Shown: one piece after another, positions 25,016 to 39,616 of the stretch
How positions within the stretch are numbered: position 1 is the first letter of the stretch
Layout: each line of letters starts with the position of its first letter
Assembly: GCA_029959085.1 (NCBI GenBank)
Contig: JARWIR010000002.1
Coordinates: forward strand, 58,396,154 to 58,460,153
From: Nemophila menziesii
Taxonomy: Eukaryota; Streptophyta; Magnoliopsida; Boraginales; Hydrophyllaceae
Direction of reading: 5' to 3'
Length of the DNA: 64,000 nt
The notes under the pieces: generated by a model
What the model was told of the DNA's origin: nothing
The model's input: only the letters and a program-made list of their open reading frames with translations
Database searches by the model: none
Position numbers and translations under genes: made by a program

Positions 25016-27100
25016 TACTCTGGTTGTAACCGAACAAAATAGAATATTGTAACATTTTTTTAATATTTTACTATCTCAATTAATCGAATCTAAAGATTAG
25101 AAGTTTTTAAATAGAATGTGTACTTACTTATAGACTAAAGAATATCTTATTATTTTGTTTCTTAAATTTCCCACATATATGAATTATAAATTTATTTTTG
25201 ACTTTTTTCTTTTTATATAAGTCAAGTATTTTGAAATGTATGGTTGAAAAAAATATCATTTTCCCTATATTCAACATACCAATAACATATTAGAGATATT
25301 TTTTTTCAAGCTGTGTACGTGATTGATTAGTACCAAATTTAAAATATTTTCAATATTGTTTAGATTTGTCATACCGTTTAACGTGGTTTCCCAAACTATT
25401 TGGTGATAGTTTATCTCTTTGAAAATGTTTCAATAATAAATATTTTGTATTGCTTACAACTGAAAGATATTTTTTGTTATTGTGTTGTTTTATTTTTTGT
25501 GAAGACGTGTGTTGTTTTTGTTAGAATATCAGTGACTTTAAGTTGTTAATTTATAAATAGTTTATAATATTATTGATATGATAATTGGTTTGGCCTACTC
25601 TTTATATTTCTATATTAATAAAAAATTGATTGTCATGATGTACAATTACATAAACATTGCAAATAGATTGATTTTAATGATACTTTTAATCATTTCTATA
25701 AAATTATAGAACACTTTTATCAATTGTAAATTTATAATCTATTCAAATTACTCGTTGTTGTTGTTTTCTTATTGTTTATAAATTTAAATGTGAATTTTAA
25801 ATTTTAAATCCTGATTTAAAGATTAAAAAAATTCATAATGCCAAATCATTCTACCAATTAGGGTAATTGTTTTAGAAAGATGGAGTAACAAATGTAAAAA
25901 CTTGTTTTTAGGTATTTTTCAAATTTGAGAGGAAATAAATAGACTATAAAACAATAATGAACACTTGAAATTCTTAACTTAATGCATCTAGGGATTTTTT
26001 TTGTAAAATGATATAAAAATATAAGAATAACTAGATCACTACAAGGACTACATCACATGTATTTAGAGTTTTAGATGAAAAATTAATATTACGATATATC
26101 CTATAATTCCTAGTGTAAGGGTAACATATCACCCCGTATCTTAAAAAAATCAACGTTGTTATTGTTGTTTAGCGATCTAATCTTGTGTAACGTTAAGATT
26201 TTTCGTAATAATAGAAAGTAATATTGTAATTTTTTACAAGTTTTTCTTCTAAATAAAATTACAAAATATACTATTTAAAGAATAAATGTTGTTGCTTATG
26301 AAAATTGAGATAGGCGACATTAAGGACGCACATAAGTCGAATGGGCTGTCTCTAGCAACAACGCACATGTATTTTTGCTATGTCTCATAGCTAGAACAAC
26401 ACGTGGTATTATATTTTGTTATAAAAAACATAAAAGTATATAAATGAAATAATTTAAGCCTTAATAGAATAAATTTTAAAAAGGTAGGGGGAGCAAACAA
26501 GATTTTAAAAAAAATTGAGGATTAATTCACTTACATATAAAAAGAGCAAATGAAGATCGATATAAGAAAAAAATGAACAAAATTGTACCTGATATTAAAA
26601 AATCAACGAAATAGCTAAAGACAAAAAAGAGGCCGTAAATTTTTTAACTGAAACAGTTTTTTTCCTTTTTTTGATTGATTCATTTTATGTTGAAAATGAA
26701 TATTTTCCATGTTTAAGTGATTTTGTACTATTCTTCTGGACGATTCTTTACCAATTCTAAAATCAATTCGACTCCTCTTATGACCGAAGTATGATTCACA
26801 TCGGTTTATGTACAATACAATGAAATATGAAATAGATAATATGAGAAATCTGAATTTTTGATAAAAAGATGGATAAAGGCAGCGACATTGTTTGGGAGAG
26901 GCTAGGGTTTTGTTCTTGGAACTTAGGTTTACATTGTAAATCTAATAACTTTAATATAGATTTTCTATAGTGTAAAAATTGAGCCCAATCTGAAATTTTG
27001 AGGTCTAAACTAAGCCCAGCTTTAGATTAAAAGAAAGCTCAATATAGTATTACTAATTTTACTTGAAACAATTGGGTCTCATAGTCAGATTTTACCAAAA
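25016..27100. repeat. Monomer 13 (hybrid: 17-like left, 18-like right)
   Basis: Length 2,085 bp. The left part matches copy 17 (TTTTTAAATAG, ACCAAATTT, GTACGTG, AACAAATG, TTTTCAAATTTG). The right part matches copy 18 (CTAGGGATTTT, CTCATAGC, CCTTAAT, GATTCATTTT, broken palindrome). The switch lies between about 25957 and 25993. ATG at 26888, frame closed at codon 30. Confidence 0.93.
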
Positions 27101-29187
27101 TACTCTGGTTGTAACCGAACAAAATAGAATATTGTAACATTTTTTTAATATTTTACTATCTCAATTAATCGAATCTAAAGATTAGAAGTTTGTAAATAGA
27201 ATGTGTACTTACTTATAGACTAAAGAATATCTTATTATTTTGTTTCTTAAATTTCCCACATATATGAATTATAAATTTATTTTTGACTTTTTTCTTTTTA
27301 TATAAGTCAAGTATTTTGAAATGTATGGTTGAAAAAAATATCATTTTCCCTATATTCAACATACCAATAACATATTAGAGATATTTTTTTTCAAGCTGTG
27401 TACGTGATTGATTAGTACCTAATTTAAAATATTTTCAATATTGTTTAGATTTGTCATACCGTTTAACGTGGTTTCCCAAACTATTTGGTGATAGTTTATC
27501 TCTTTGAAAATGTTTCAATAATAAATATTTTGTATTGCTTACAACTGAAAGATATTTTTTGTTATTGTGTTGTTTTATTTTTTGTGAAGACGTGTGTTGT
27601 TTTTGTTAGAATATCAGTGACTTTAAGTTGTTAATTTATAAATAGTTTATAATATTATTGATATGATAATTGGTTTGGCCTACTCTTTATATTTCTATAT
27701 TAATAAAAAATTGATTGTCATGATGTACAATTACATAAACATTGCAAATAGATTGATTTTAATGATACTTTTAATCATTTCTATAAAATTATAGAACACT
27801 TTTATCAATTGTAAATTTATAATCTATTCAAATTACTCGTTGTTGTTGTTTTCTTATTGTTTATAAATTTAAATGTGAATTTTAAATTTTAAATCCTGAT
27901 TTAAAGATTAAAAAAATTCATAATGCCAAATCATTCTACCAATTAGGGTAATTGTTTTAGAAAGATGGAGTAACAAATGTAAAAACTTGTTTTTAGGTAT
28001 TTTTCCAATTTGAGAGGAAATAAATAGACTATAAAACAATAATGAACACTTGAAATTCTTAACTTAATGCATCTAGGTATTTTTTTTGTAAAATGATATA
28101 AAAATATAAGAATAACTAGATCACTACAAGGACTACATCACATGTATTTAGCGTTTTAGATGAAAAATTAATATTACGATATATCCTATAATTCCTAGTG
28201 TAAGGGTAACATATCACCCCGTATCTTAAAAAAATCAACGTTGTTATTGTTGTTTAGCGATCTAATCTTGTGTAACGTTAAGATTTTTCGTAATAATAGA
28301 AAGTAATATTGTAATTTTTTACAAGTTTATCTTCTAAATAAAATTACAAAATATACTATTTAAAGAATAAATGTTGTTGCTAATGAAAATTGAGATAGGC
28401 GACATTAAGGACGCACATAAGTCGAATGGGCTGTCTCTAGCAACAACGCACATGTATTCTTGCTATGTCTTGTAGCTAGAACAACACGTGGTATTATATT
28501 TTGTTATAAAAACATAAAAGTATATAAATGAAATAATTTAAGCCGTAATAGAATAAATTTTAAAAAGGTAGGGGGAGCAAACAAGATTTTAAAAAAAAAT
28601 TGAGGATTAATTCACTTACATATAAAAAGAGCAAATGAAGATCGATATAAGAAAAAATTGAACAAAATTGTACCTGATATTAAAAAATCAACGAAATAGC
28701 TAAAGACAAAAAAGAGGCCGTAAATTTTTTAACTGAAACAGTTTTTTTCCTTTTTTTGATTGATTAATTTTATGTTGAAAATGAATATTTTCCATGTTTA
28801 AGTGATTTTGTACTATTCTTCTGGACGATTCTTTACCAATTCTAAAATCACTTCGACTCCTCTCATGACCGAAGTATGATTCACATCGGTTTATGTACAA
28901 TACAATGAAATATGAAATAGATAATATGAGAAATCTGAATATTTTTGATAAAAAGATGGATAAAGGCAGCGACATTGTTTGGGAGAGGCTAGGGTTTTGT
29001 TCTTGGAACTTAGGTTTACATTGTAAATCTAATAACTTTAATATAGATTTTCTATAGTGTAAAAATTGAGCCCAATCTGAAATTTTGAGGTCTAAACTAA
29101 GCCCAGCTTTAGATTAAAAGAAAGCTCAATGTAGTATTACTAATACTACTTGAAACAATTGGGTCTCATAGTCAGATTTTACCAAAA
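27101..29187. repeat. Monomer 14 (type A)
   Basis: Length 2,087 bp. Type A markers (GTACGTG, TTCCAATTTG, TTTAGCGTTTTAG, GTCTTGTAGC). ATG at 28975, 91 codons open (28700-28975). Confidence 0.95.
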
Positions 29188-31272
29188 TACTCTGGTTGTA
29201 ACCGAACAAAATAGAATATTGTAACATTTTTTTAATATTTTACTATCTCAATTAATCGAATCTAAAGATTAGAAGTTTGTAAATAGAATGTCTACTTACT
29301 TATAGACTAAAGAGTATCTTATTATTTTGTTTCTTAAATTTCCCACATATATGAATTATAAATTTATTTTTGACTTTTTTCTTTTTATATAAGTCAAGTA
29401 TTTTGAAATGTATGGTTGAAAAAAATATCATTTTCCCTATATTCAACATACCAATAACATATTAGAGATATTTTTTTTCAAGCTGTGTTCGTGATTGATT
29501 AGTACCTAATTTAAAATATTTTCAATATTGTTTAGATTTGTCATACCGTTTAACGTGGTTTCCCAAACTATTTGGTGATAGTTTATCTCTTTGAAAATGT
29601 TTCAATAATAAATATTTTGTATTGCTTACAACTGAAAGATATTTGTTGTTATTGTGTTGTTTTATTTTTTGTGAAGACGTGTGTTGTTTTTGTTAGAATA
29701 TCAGTGACTTTAAGTTGTTAATTTATAAATAGTTTATAATATTATTGATATGATAATTGGTTTGGCCTACTCTTTATATTTCTATATTAATAAAAAATTG
29801 ATTGTCATGATGTACAACTACATAAACATTGCAAATAGATTGATTTTAATGATACTTTTAATCATTTCTATAAAATTATAGAACACTTTTATCAATTGTA
29901 AATTTATAATCTATTCAAATTACTCGTTGTTGTTGTTTTCTTATTGTTTATAAATTTAAATGTGAATTTTAAATTTTAAATCCTGATTTAAAGATTAAAA
30001 AAATTCATAATGCCAAATCATTCTGCCAATTAGGGTAATTGTTTTAGAAAGATGGAGTAACGAATGTAAAAACTTGTTTTTAGGTATTTTTCGAATTTGA
30101 GAGGAAATAAATGGACTATAAAACAATAATGAACACTTGAAATTCTTAACTTAATGCATCTAGGGATTTTTTTTGTAAAATGATATAAAAATATAAGAAT
30201 AACTAGATCACTACAAGGACTACATCACATGTATTTAGAGTTTTAGATGAAAAATTAATATTACGATATATCCTATAATTCCTAGTGTAAGGGTAACATA
30301 TCACCCCGTATCTTAAAAAAATCAACGTTGTTATTGTTGTTTAGCGATCTAATCTTGTGTAACGTTAAGATTTTTCGTAATAATAGAAAGTAATATTGTA
30401 ATTTTTTACAAGTTTTTCTTCTAAATAAAATTACAAAATATACTATTTAAAGAATAAATGTTGTTGCTTATGAAAATTGAGATAGGCGACATTAAGGACG
30501 CACATAAGTCGAATGGGCTGTCTCTAGCAACAACGCACATGTATTTTTGCTATGTCTCATAGCTAGAACAACACGTGGTATTATATTTTGTTATAAAAAA
30601 CATAAAAGTATATAAATGAAATAATTTAAGCCTTAATAGAATAAATTTTAAAAAGGTAGGGGGAGCAAACAAGATTTTAAAAAAAATTGAGGATTAATTC
30701 ACTTACATATAAAAAGAGCAAATGAAGATCGATATAAGAAAAAATTGAACAAAATTGTACCTGATATTAAAAAATCAACGAAATAGCTAAAGACAAAAAA
30801 GAGGCCGTAAATTTTTTAACTGAAACAGTTTTTTTCCTTTTTTTGATTGATTCATTTTATGTTGAAAATGAATATTTTCCATGTTTAAGTGATTTTGTAC
30901 TATTCTTCTGGACGATTCTTTACCAATTCTAAAATCACTTCGACTCCTCTCATGACCGAAGTATGATTCACATCGGTTTATGTACAATACAATGAAATAT
31001 GAAATAGATAATATGAGAAATCTGAATTTTTGATAAAAAGATGGATAAAGGCAGCGACATTGTTTGGGAGAGGCTAGGGTTTTGTTCTTGGAACTTAGGT
31101 TTACATTGTAAATCTAATAACTTTAATATAGATTTTCTATAGTGTAAAAATTGAGCCCAATCTGAAATTTTGAGGTCTAAACTAAGCCCAGCTTTAGATT
31201 AAAAGAAAGCTTAATATAGTATTACTAATACTACTTGAAACAATTGGGTCTCATAGTCAGATTTTACCAAAA
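29188..31272. repeat. Monomer 15 (type B)
   Basis: Length 2,085 bp. GTCTAC, CTCATAGC, CCTTAAT, AAAGCTTAAT. It differs from other type B copies by GATTCATTTT (as in X copies). ATG at 31060, frame closed at codon 30. Confidence 0.95.
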
Positions 31273-33357
31273 TACTCTGGTTGTAACCGAACAAAATAGA
31301 ATATTGTAACATTTTTTTAATATTTTACTATCTCAATTAATCGAATCTAAAGATTAGAAGTTTGTAAATAGAATGTGTACTTACTTATAGACTAAAGAGT
31401 ATCTTATTATTTTGTTTCTTAAATTTCCCACATATATGAATTATAAATTTATTTTTGACTTTTTTCTTTTTATATAAGTCAAGTATTTTGAAATGTATGG
31501 TTGAAAAAAATATCATTTTCCCTATATTCAACATACCAATAACATATTAGAGATATTTTTTTTCAAGCTGTGTTCGTGATTGATTAGTACCTAATTTAAA
31601 ATATTTTCAATATTGTTTAGATTTGTCATACCGTTTAACGTGGTTTCCCAAACTATTTGGTGATAGTTTATCTCTTTGAAAATGTTTCAATAATAAATAT
31701 TTTGTATTGCTTACAACTGAAAGATATTTGTTGTTATTGTGTTGTTTTATTTTTTGTGAAGACGTGTGTTGTTTTTGTTAGAATATCAGTGACTTTAAGT
31801 TGTAAATTTATAAATAGTTTATAATATTATTGATATGATAATTGGTTTGGCCTACTCTTTATATTTCTATATTAATAAAAAATTGATTGTCATGATGTAC
31901 AACTACATAAACATTGCAAATAGATTGATTTTAATGATACTTTTAATCATTTCTATAAAATTATAGAACACTTTTATCAATTGTAAATTTATAATCTATT
32001 CAAATTACTCGTTGTTGTTGTTTTCTTATTGTTTATAAATTTAAATGTGAATTTTAAATTTTAAATCCTGATTTAAAGATTAAAAAAATTCATAATGCCA
32101 AATCATTCTGCCAATTAGGGTAATTGTTTTAGAAAGATGGAGTAACGAATGTAAAAACTAGTTTTTAGGTATTTTTTAAATTTGAAAGGAAATAAATGGA
32201 CTATAAAACAATAATGAACACTTGAAATTCTTAACTTAATGCATCTAGGGATTTTTTTTGTAAAATGATATAAAAATATAAGAATAACTAGATCACTACA
32301 AGGACTACATCACATGTATTTAGAGTTTTAGATGAAAAATTAATATTACGATATATCCTATAATTCCTAGTGTAAGGGTAACATATCACCCCGTATCTTA
32401 AAAAAATCAACGTTGTTATTGTTGTTTAGCGATCTAATCTTGTGTAACGTTAAGATTTTTCGTAATAATAGAAAGTAATATTGTAATTTTTTACAAGTTT
32501 TTCTTCTAAATAAAATTACAAAATATACTATTTAAAGAATAAATGTTGTTGCTTATGAAAATTGAGATAGGCGACATTAAGGACGCACATAAGTCGAATG
32601 GGCTGTCTCTAGCAACAACGCACATGTATTTTTGCTATGTCTCGTAGCTAGAACAACACGTGGTATTATATTTTGTTATAAAAAACATAAAAGTATATAA
32701 ATGAAATAATTTAAGCCGTAATAGAATAAATTTTAAAAAGGTAGGGGGAGCAAACAAGATTTTAAAAAAAATTGAGGATTAATTCACTTACATATAAAAA
32801 GAGCAAATGAAGATCGATATAAGAAAAAAATGAACAAAATTGTACCTGATATTAAAAAATCAACGAAATAGCTAAAGACAAAAAAGAGGCCGTAAATTTT
32901 TTAACTGAAACAGTTTTTTTCCTTTTTTTGATTGATTAATTTTATGTTGAAAATGAATATTTTCCATGTTTAAGTGATTTTGTACTATTCTTCTGGACGA
33001 TTCTTTACCAATTATAAAATCACTTCGACTCCTCTTATGACCGAAGTATGATTCACATCGGTTTATGTACAATACAATGAAATATGAAATAGATAATATG
33101 AGAAATCTGAATTTTTGATAAAAAGATGGATAAAGGCAGCGACATTGTTTGGGAGAGGCTAGGGTTTTGTTCTTGGAACTTAGGTTTACATTGTAAATCT
33201 AATAACTTTAATATAGATTTTCTATAGTGTAAAAATTGAGCCCAATCTGAAATTTTGAGGTCTAAACTAAGCCCAGCTTTAGATTAAAAGAAAGCTCAAT
33301 GTAGTATTACTAATACTACTTGAAACAATTGGGTCTCATAGTCAGATTTTACCAAAA
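31273..33357. repeat. Monomer 16 (type C variant)
   Basis: Length 2,085 bp. Near twin of copy 12, including CAATTATAAAATC; differs by TTGTAAATTTATAAATAG near 31800. ATG at 33145, frame closed at codon 30. Confidence 0.95.
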
Positions 33358-35444
33358 TACTCTGGTTGTAACCGAACAAAATAGAATATTGTAACATTTT
33401 TTTAATATTTTACTATCTCAATTAATCGAATCTAAAGATTAGAAGTTTTTAAATAGAATGTGTACTTACTTATAGACTAAAGAATATCTTATTATTTTGT
33501 TTCTTAAATTTCCCACATATATGAATTATAAATTTATTTTTGACTTTTTTCTTTTTATATAAGTCAAGTATTTTGAAATGTATGGTTGAAAAAAATATCA
33601 TTTTCCCTATATTCAACATACCAATAACATATTAGAGATATTTTTTTTCAAGCTGTGTACGTGATTGATTAGTACCAAATTTAAAATATTTTCAATATTG
33701 TTTAGATTTGTCATACCGTTTAACGTGGTTTCCCAAACTATTTGGTGATAGTTTATCTCTTTGAAAATGTTTCAATAATAAATATTTTGTATTGCTTACA
33801 ACTGAAAGATATTTTTTGTTATTGTGTTGTTTTATTTTTTGTGAAGACGTGTGTTGTTTTTGTTAGAATATCAGTGACTTTAAGTTGTTAATTTATAAAT
33901 AGTTTATAATATTATTGATATGATAATTGGTTTGGCCTACTCTTTATATTTCTATATTAATAAAAAATTGATTGTCATGATGTACAATTACATAAACATT
34001 GCAAATAGATTGATTTTAATGATACTTTTAATCATTTCTATAAAATTATAGAACACTTTTATCAATTGTAAATTTATAATCTATTCAAATTACTCGTTGT
34101 TGTTGTTTTCTTATTGTTTATAAATTTAAATGTGAATTTTAAATTTTAAATCCTGATTTAAAGATTAAAAAAATTCATAATGCCAAATCATTCTACCAAT
34201 TAGGGTAATTGTTTTAGAAAGATGGAGTAACAAATGTAAAAACTTGTTTTTAGGTATTTTTCAAATTTGAGAGGAAATAAATAGACTATAAAACAATAAT
34301 GAACACTTGAAATTCTTAACTTAATGCATCTAGGTATTTTTTTTGTAAAATGATATAAAAATATAAGAATAACTAGATCACTACAAGGACTACATCACAT
34401 GTATTTAGCGTTTTAGATGAAAAATTAATATTACGATATATCCTATAATTCCTAGTGTAAGGGTAACATATCACCCCGTATCTTAAAAAAATCAACGTTG
34501 TTATTGTTGTTTAGCGATCTAATCTTGTGTAACGTTAAGATTTTTCGTAATAATAGAAAGTAATATTGTAATTTTTTACAAGTTTATCTTCTAAATAAAA
34601 TTACAAAATATACTATTTAAAGAATAAATGTTGTTGCTAATGAAAATTGAGATAGGCGACATTAAGGACGCACATAAGTCGAATGGGCTGTCTCTAGCAA
34701 CAACGCACATGTATTCTTGCTATGTCTTGTAGCTAGAACAACACGTGGTATTATATTTTGTTATAAAAACATAAAAGTATATAAATGAAATAATTTAAGC
34801 CGTAATAGAATAAATTTTAAAAAGGTAGGGGGAGCAAACAAGATTTTAAAAAAAAATTGAGGATTAATTCACTTACATATAAAAAGAGCAAATGAAGATC
34901 GATATAAGAAAAAATTGAACAAAATTGTACCTGATATTAAAAAATCAACGAAATAGCTAAAGACAAAAAAGAGGCCGTAAATTTTTTAACTGAAACAGTT
35001 TTTTTCCTTTTTTTGATTGATTAATTTTATGTTGAAAATGAATATTTTCCATGTTTAAGTGATTTTGTACTATTCTTCTGGACGATTCTTTACCAATTCT
35101 AAAATCACTTCGACTCCTCTCATGACCGAAGTATGATTCACATCGGTTTATGTACAATACAATGAAATATGAAATAGATAATATGAGAAATCTGAATATT
35201 TTTGATAAAAAGATGGATAAAGGCAGCGACATTGTTTGGGAGAGGCTAGGGTTTTGTTCTTGGAACTTAGGTTTACATTGTAAATCTAATAACTTTAATA
35301 TAGATTTTCTATAGTGTAAAAATTGAGCCCAATCTGAAATTTTGAGGTCTAAACTAAGCCCAGCTTTAGATTAAAAGAAAGCTCAATGTAGTATTACTAA
35401 TACTACTTGAAACAATTGGGTCTCATAGTCAGATTTTACCAAAA
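33358..35444. repeat. Monomer 17 (type A with copy-3-like left end)
   Basis: Length 2,087 bp. The left end has TTTTTAAATAG and ACCAAATTT (shared with copies 3 and 13); the rest is type A. ATG at 35232, 91 codons open (34957-35232). Confidence 0.95.
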
Positions 35445-37529
35445 TACTCTGGTTGTAACCGAACAAAATAGAATATTGTAACATTTTTTTAATATTTTAC
35501 TATCTCAATTAATCGAATCTAAAGATTAGAAGTTTGTAAATAGAATGTCTACTTACTTATAGACTAAAGAGTATCTTATTATTTTGTTTCTTAAATTTCC
35601 CACATATATGAATTATAAATTTATTTTTGACTTTTTTCTTTTTATATAAGTCAAGTATTTTGAAATGTATGGTTGAAAAAAATATCATTTTCCCTATATT
35701 CAACATACCAATAACATATTAGAGATATTTTTTTTCAAGCTGTGTTCGTGATTGATTAGTACCTAATTTAAAATATTTTCAATATTGTTTAGATTTGTCA
35801 TACCGTTTAACGTGGTTTCCCAAACTATTTGGTGATAGTTTATCTCTTTGAAAATGTTTCAATAATAAATATTTTGTATTGCTTACAACTGAAAGATATT
35901 TGTTGTTATTGTGTTGTTTTATTTTTTGTGAAGACGTGTGTTGTTTTTGTTAGAATATCAGTGACTTTAAGTTGTTAATTTATAAATAGTTTATAATATT
36001 ATTGATATGATAATTGGTTTGGCCTACTCTTTATATTTCTATATTAATAAAAAATTGATTGTCATGATGTACAACTACATAAACATTGCAAATAGATTGA
36101 TTTTAATGATACTTTTAATCATTTCTATAAAATTATAGAACACTTTTATCAATTGTAAATTTATAATCTATTCAAATTACTCGTTGTTGTTGTTTTCTTA
36201 TTGTTTATAAATTTAAATGTGAATTTTAAATTTTAAATCCTGATTTAAAGATTAAAAAAATTCATAATGCCAAATCATTCTGCCAATTAGGGTAATTGTT
36301 TTAGAAAGATGGAGTAACGAATGTAAAAACTAGTTTTTAGGTATTTTTCGAATTTGAGAGGAAATAAATGGACTATAAAACAATAATGCACACTTGAAAT
36401 TCTTAACTTAATGCATCTAGGGATTTTTTTTGTAAAATGATATAAAAATATAAGAATAACTAGATCACTACAAGGACTACATCACATGTATTTAGAGTTT
36501 TAGATGAAAAATTAATATTACGATATATCCTATAATTCCTAGTGTAAGGGTAACATATCACCCCGTATCTTAAAAAAATCAACGTTGTTATTGTTGTTTA
36601 GCGATCTAATCTTGTGTAACGTTAAGATTTTTCGTAATAATAGAAAGTAATATTGTAATTTTTTACAAGTTTTTCTTCTAAATAAAATTACAAAATATAC
36701 TATTTAAAGAATAAATGTTGTTGCTTATGAAAATTGAGATAGGCGACATTAAGGACGCACATAAGTCGAATGGGCTGTCTCTAGCAACAACGCACATGTA
36801 TTTTTGCTATGTCTCATAGCTAGAACAACACGTGGTATTATATTTTGTTATAAAAAACATAAAAGTATATAAATGAAATAATTTAAGCCTTAATAGAATA
36901 AATTTTAAAAAGGTAGGGGGAGCAAACAAGATTTTAAAAAAAATTGAGGATTAATTCACTTACATATAAAAAGAGCAAATGAAGATCGATATAAGAAAAA
37001 AATGAACAAAATTGTACCTGATATTAAAAAATCAACGAAATAGCTAAAGACAAAAAAGAGGCCGTAAATTTTTTAACTGAAACAGTTTTTTTCCTTTTTT
37101 TGATTGATTCATTTTATGTTGAAAATGAATATTTTCCATGTTTAAGTGATTTTGTACTATTCTTCTGGACGATTCTTTACCAATTCTAAAATCAATTCGA
37201 CTCCTCTTATGACCGAAGTATGATTCACATCGGTTTATGTACAATACAATGAAATATGAAATAGATAATATGAGAAATCTGAATTTTTGATAAAAAGATG
37301 GATAAAGGCAGCGACATTGTTTGGGAGAGGCTAGGGTTTTGTTCTTGGAACTTAGGTTTACATTGTAAATCTAATAACTTTAATATAGATTTTCTATAGT
37401 GTAAAAATTGAGCCCAATCTGAAATTTTGAGGTCTAAACTAAGCCCAGCTTTAGATTAAAAGAAAGCTCAATATAGTATTACTAATTTTACTTGAAACAA
37501 TTGGGTCTCATAGTCAGATTTTACCAAAA
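35445..37529. repeat. Monomer 18 (type X)
   Basis: Length 2,085 bp. B-like left (GTCTAC) with AATGCACAC, AACTAGTTTTTAGG, GATTCATTTT and broken palindrome, matching copy 5. ATG at 37317, frame closed at codon 30. Confidence 0.95.
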
Positions 37530-39616
37530 TACTCTGGTTGTAACCGAACAAAATAGAATATTGTAACATTTTTTTAATATTTTACTATCTCAATTAATCG
37601 AATCTAAAGATTAGAAGTTTGTAAATAGAATGTGTACTTACTTATAGACTAAAGAATATCTTATTATTTTGTTTCTTAAATTTCCCACATATATGAATTA
37701 TAAATTTATTTTTGACTTTTTTCTTTTTATATAAGTCAAGTATTTTGAAATGTATGGTTGAAAAAAATATCATTTTCCCTATATTCAACATACCAATAAC
37801 ATATTAGAGATATTTTTTTTCAAGCTGTGTACGTGATTGATTAGTACCTAATTTAAAATATTTTCAATATTGTTTAGATTTGTCATACCGTTTAACGTGG
37901 TTTCCCAAACTATTTGGTGATAGTTTATCTCTTTGAAAATGTTTCAATAATAAATATTTTGTATTGCTTACAACTGAAAGATATTTTTTGTTATTGTGTT
38001 GTTTTATTTTTTGTGAAGACGTGTGTTGTTTTTGTTAGAATATCAGTGACTTTAAGTTGTTAATTTATAAATAGTTTATAATATTATTGATATGATAATT
38101 GGTTTGGCCTACTCTTTATATTTCTATATTAATAAAAAATTGATTGTCATGATGTACAATTACATAAACATTGCAAATAGATTGATTTTAATGATACTTT
38201 TAATCATTTCTATAAAATTATAGAACACTTTTATCAATTGTAAATTTATAATCTATTCAAATTACTCGTTGTTGTTGTTTTCTTATTGTTTATAAATTTA
38301 AATGTGAATTTTAAATTTTAAATCCTGATTTAAAGATTAAAAAAATTCATAATGCCAAATCATTCTACCAATTAGGGTAATTGTTTTAGAAAGATGGAGT
38401 AACAAATGTAAAAACTTGTTTTTAGGTATTTTTCCAATTTGAGAGGAAATAAATAGACTATAAAACAATAATGAACACTTGAAATTCTTAACTTAATGCA
38501 TCTAGGTATTTTTTTTGTAAAATGATATAAAAATATAAGAATAACTAGATCACTACAAGGACTACATCACATGTATTTAGCGTTTTAGATGAAAAATTAA
38601 TATTACGATATATCCTATAATTCCTAGTGTAAGGGTAACATATCACCCCGTATCTTAAAAAAATCAACGTTGTTATTGTTGTTTAGCGATCTAATCTTGT
38701 GTAACGTTAAGATTTTTCGTAATAATAGAAAGTAATATTGTAATTTTTTACAAGTTTATCTTCTAAATAAAATTACAAAATATACTATTTAAAGAATAAA
38801 TGTTGTTGCTAATGAAAATTGAGATAGGCGACATTAAGGACGCACATAAGTCGAATGGGCTGTCTCTAGCAACAACGCACATGTATTCTTGCTATGTCTT
38901 GTAGCTAGAACAACACGTGGTATTATATTTTGTTATAAAAACATAAAAGTATATAAATGAAATAATTTAAGTCGTAATAGAATAAATTTTAAAAAGGTAG
39001 GGGGAGCAAACAAGATTTTAAAAAAAAATTGAGGATTAATTCACTTACATATAAAAAGAGCAAATGAAGATCGATATAAGAAAAAATTGAACAAAATTGT
39101 ACCTGATATTAAAAAATCAACGAAATAGCTAAAGACAAAAAAGAGGCCGTAAATTTTTTAACTGAAACAGTTTTTTTCCTTTTTTTGATTGATTAATTTT
39201 ATGTTGAAAATGAATATTTTCCATGTTTAAGTGATTTTGTACTATTCTTCTGGACGATTCTTTACCAATTCTAAAATCACTTCGACTCCTCTCATGACCG
39301 AAGTATGATTCACATCGGTTTATGTACAATACAATGAAATATGAAATAGATAATATGAGAAATCTGAATATTTTTGATAAAAAGATGGATAAAGGCAGCG
39401 ACATTGTTTGGGAGAGGCTAGGGTTTTGTTCTTGGAACTTAGGTTTACATTGTAAATCTAATAACTTTAATATAGATTTTCTATAGTGTAAAAATTGAGC
39501 CCAATCTGAAATTTTGAGGTCTAAACTAAGCCCAGCTTTAGATTAAAAGAAAGCTCAATGTAGTATTACTAATACTACTTGAAACAATTGGGTCTCATAG
39601 TCAGATTTTACCAAAA
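37530..39616. repeat. Monomer 19 (type A)
   Basis: Length 2,087 bp. Type A; private TTTAAGTCGTAATAG near 38970. ATG at 39404, 91 codons open (39129-39404). Confidence 0.95.
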
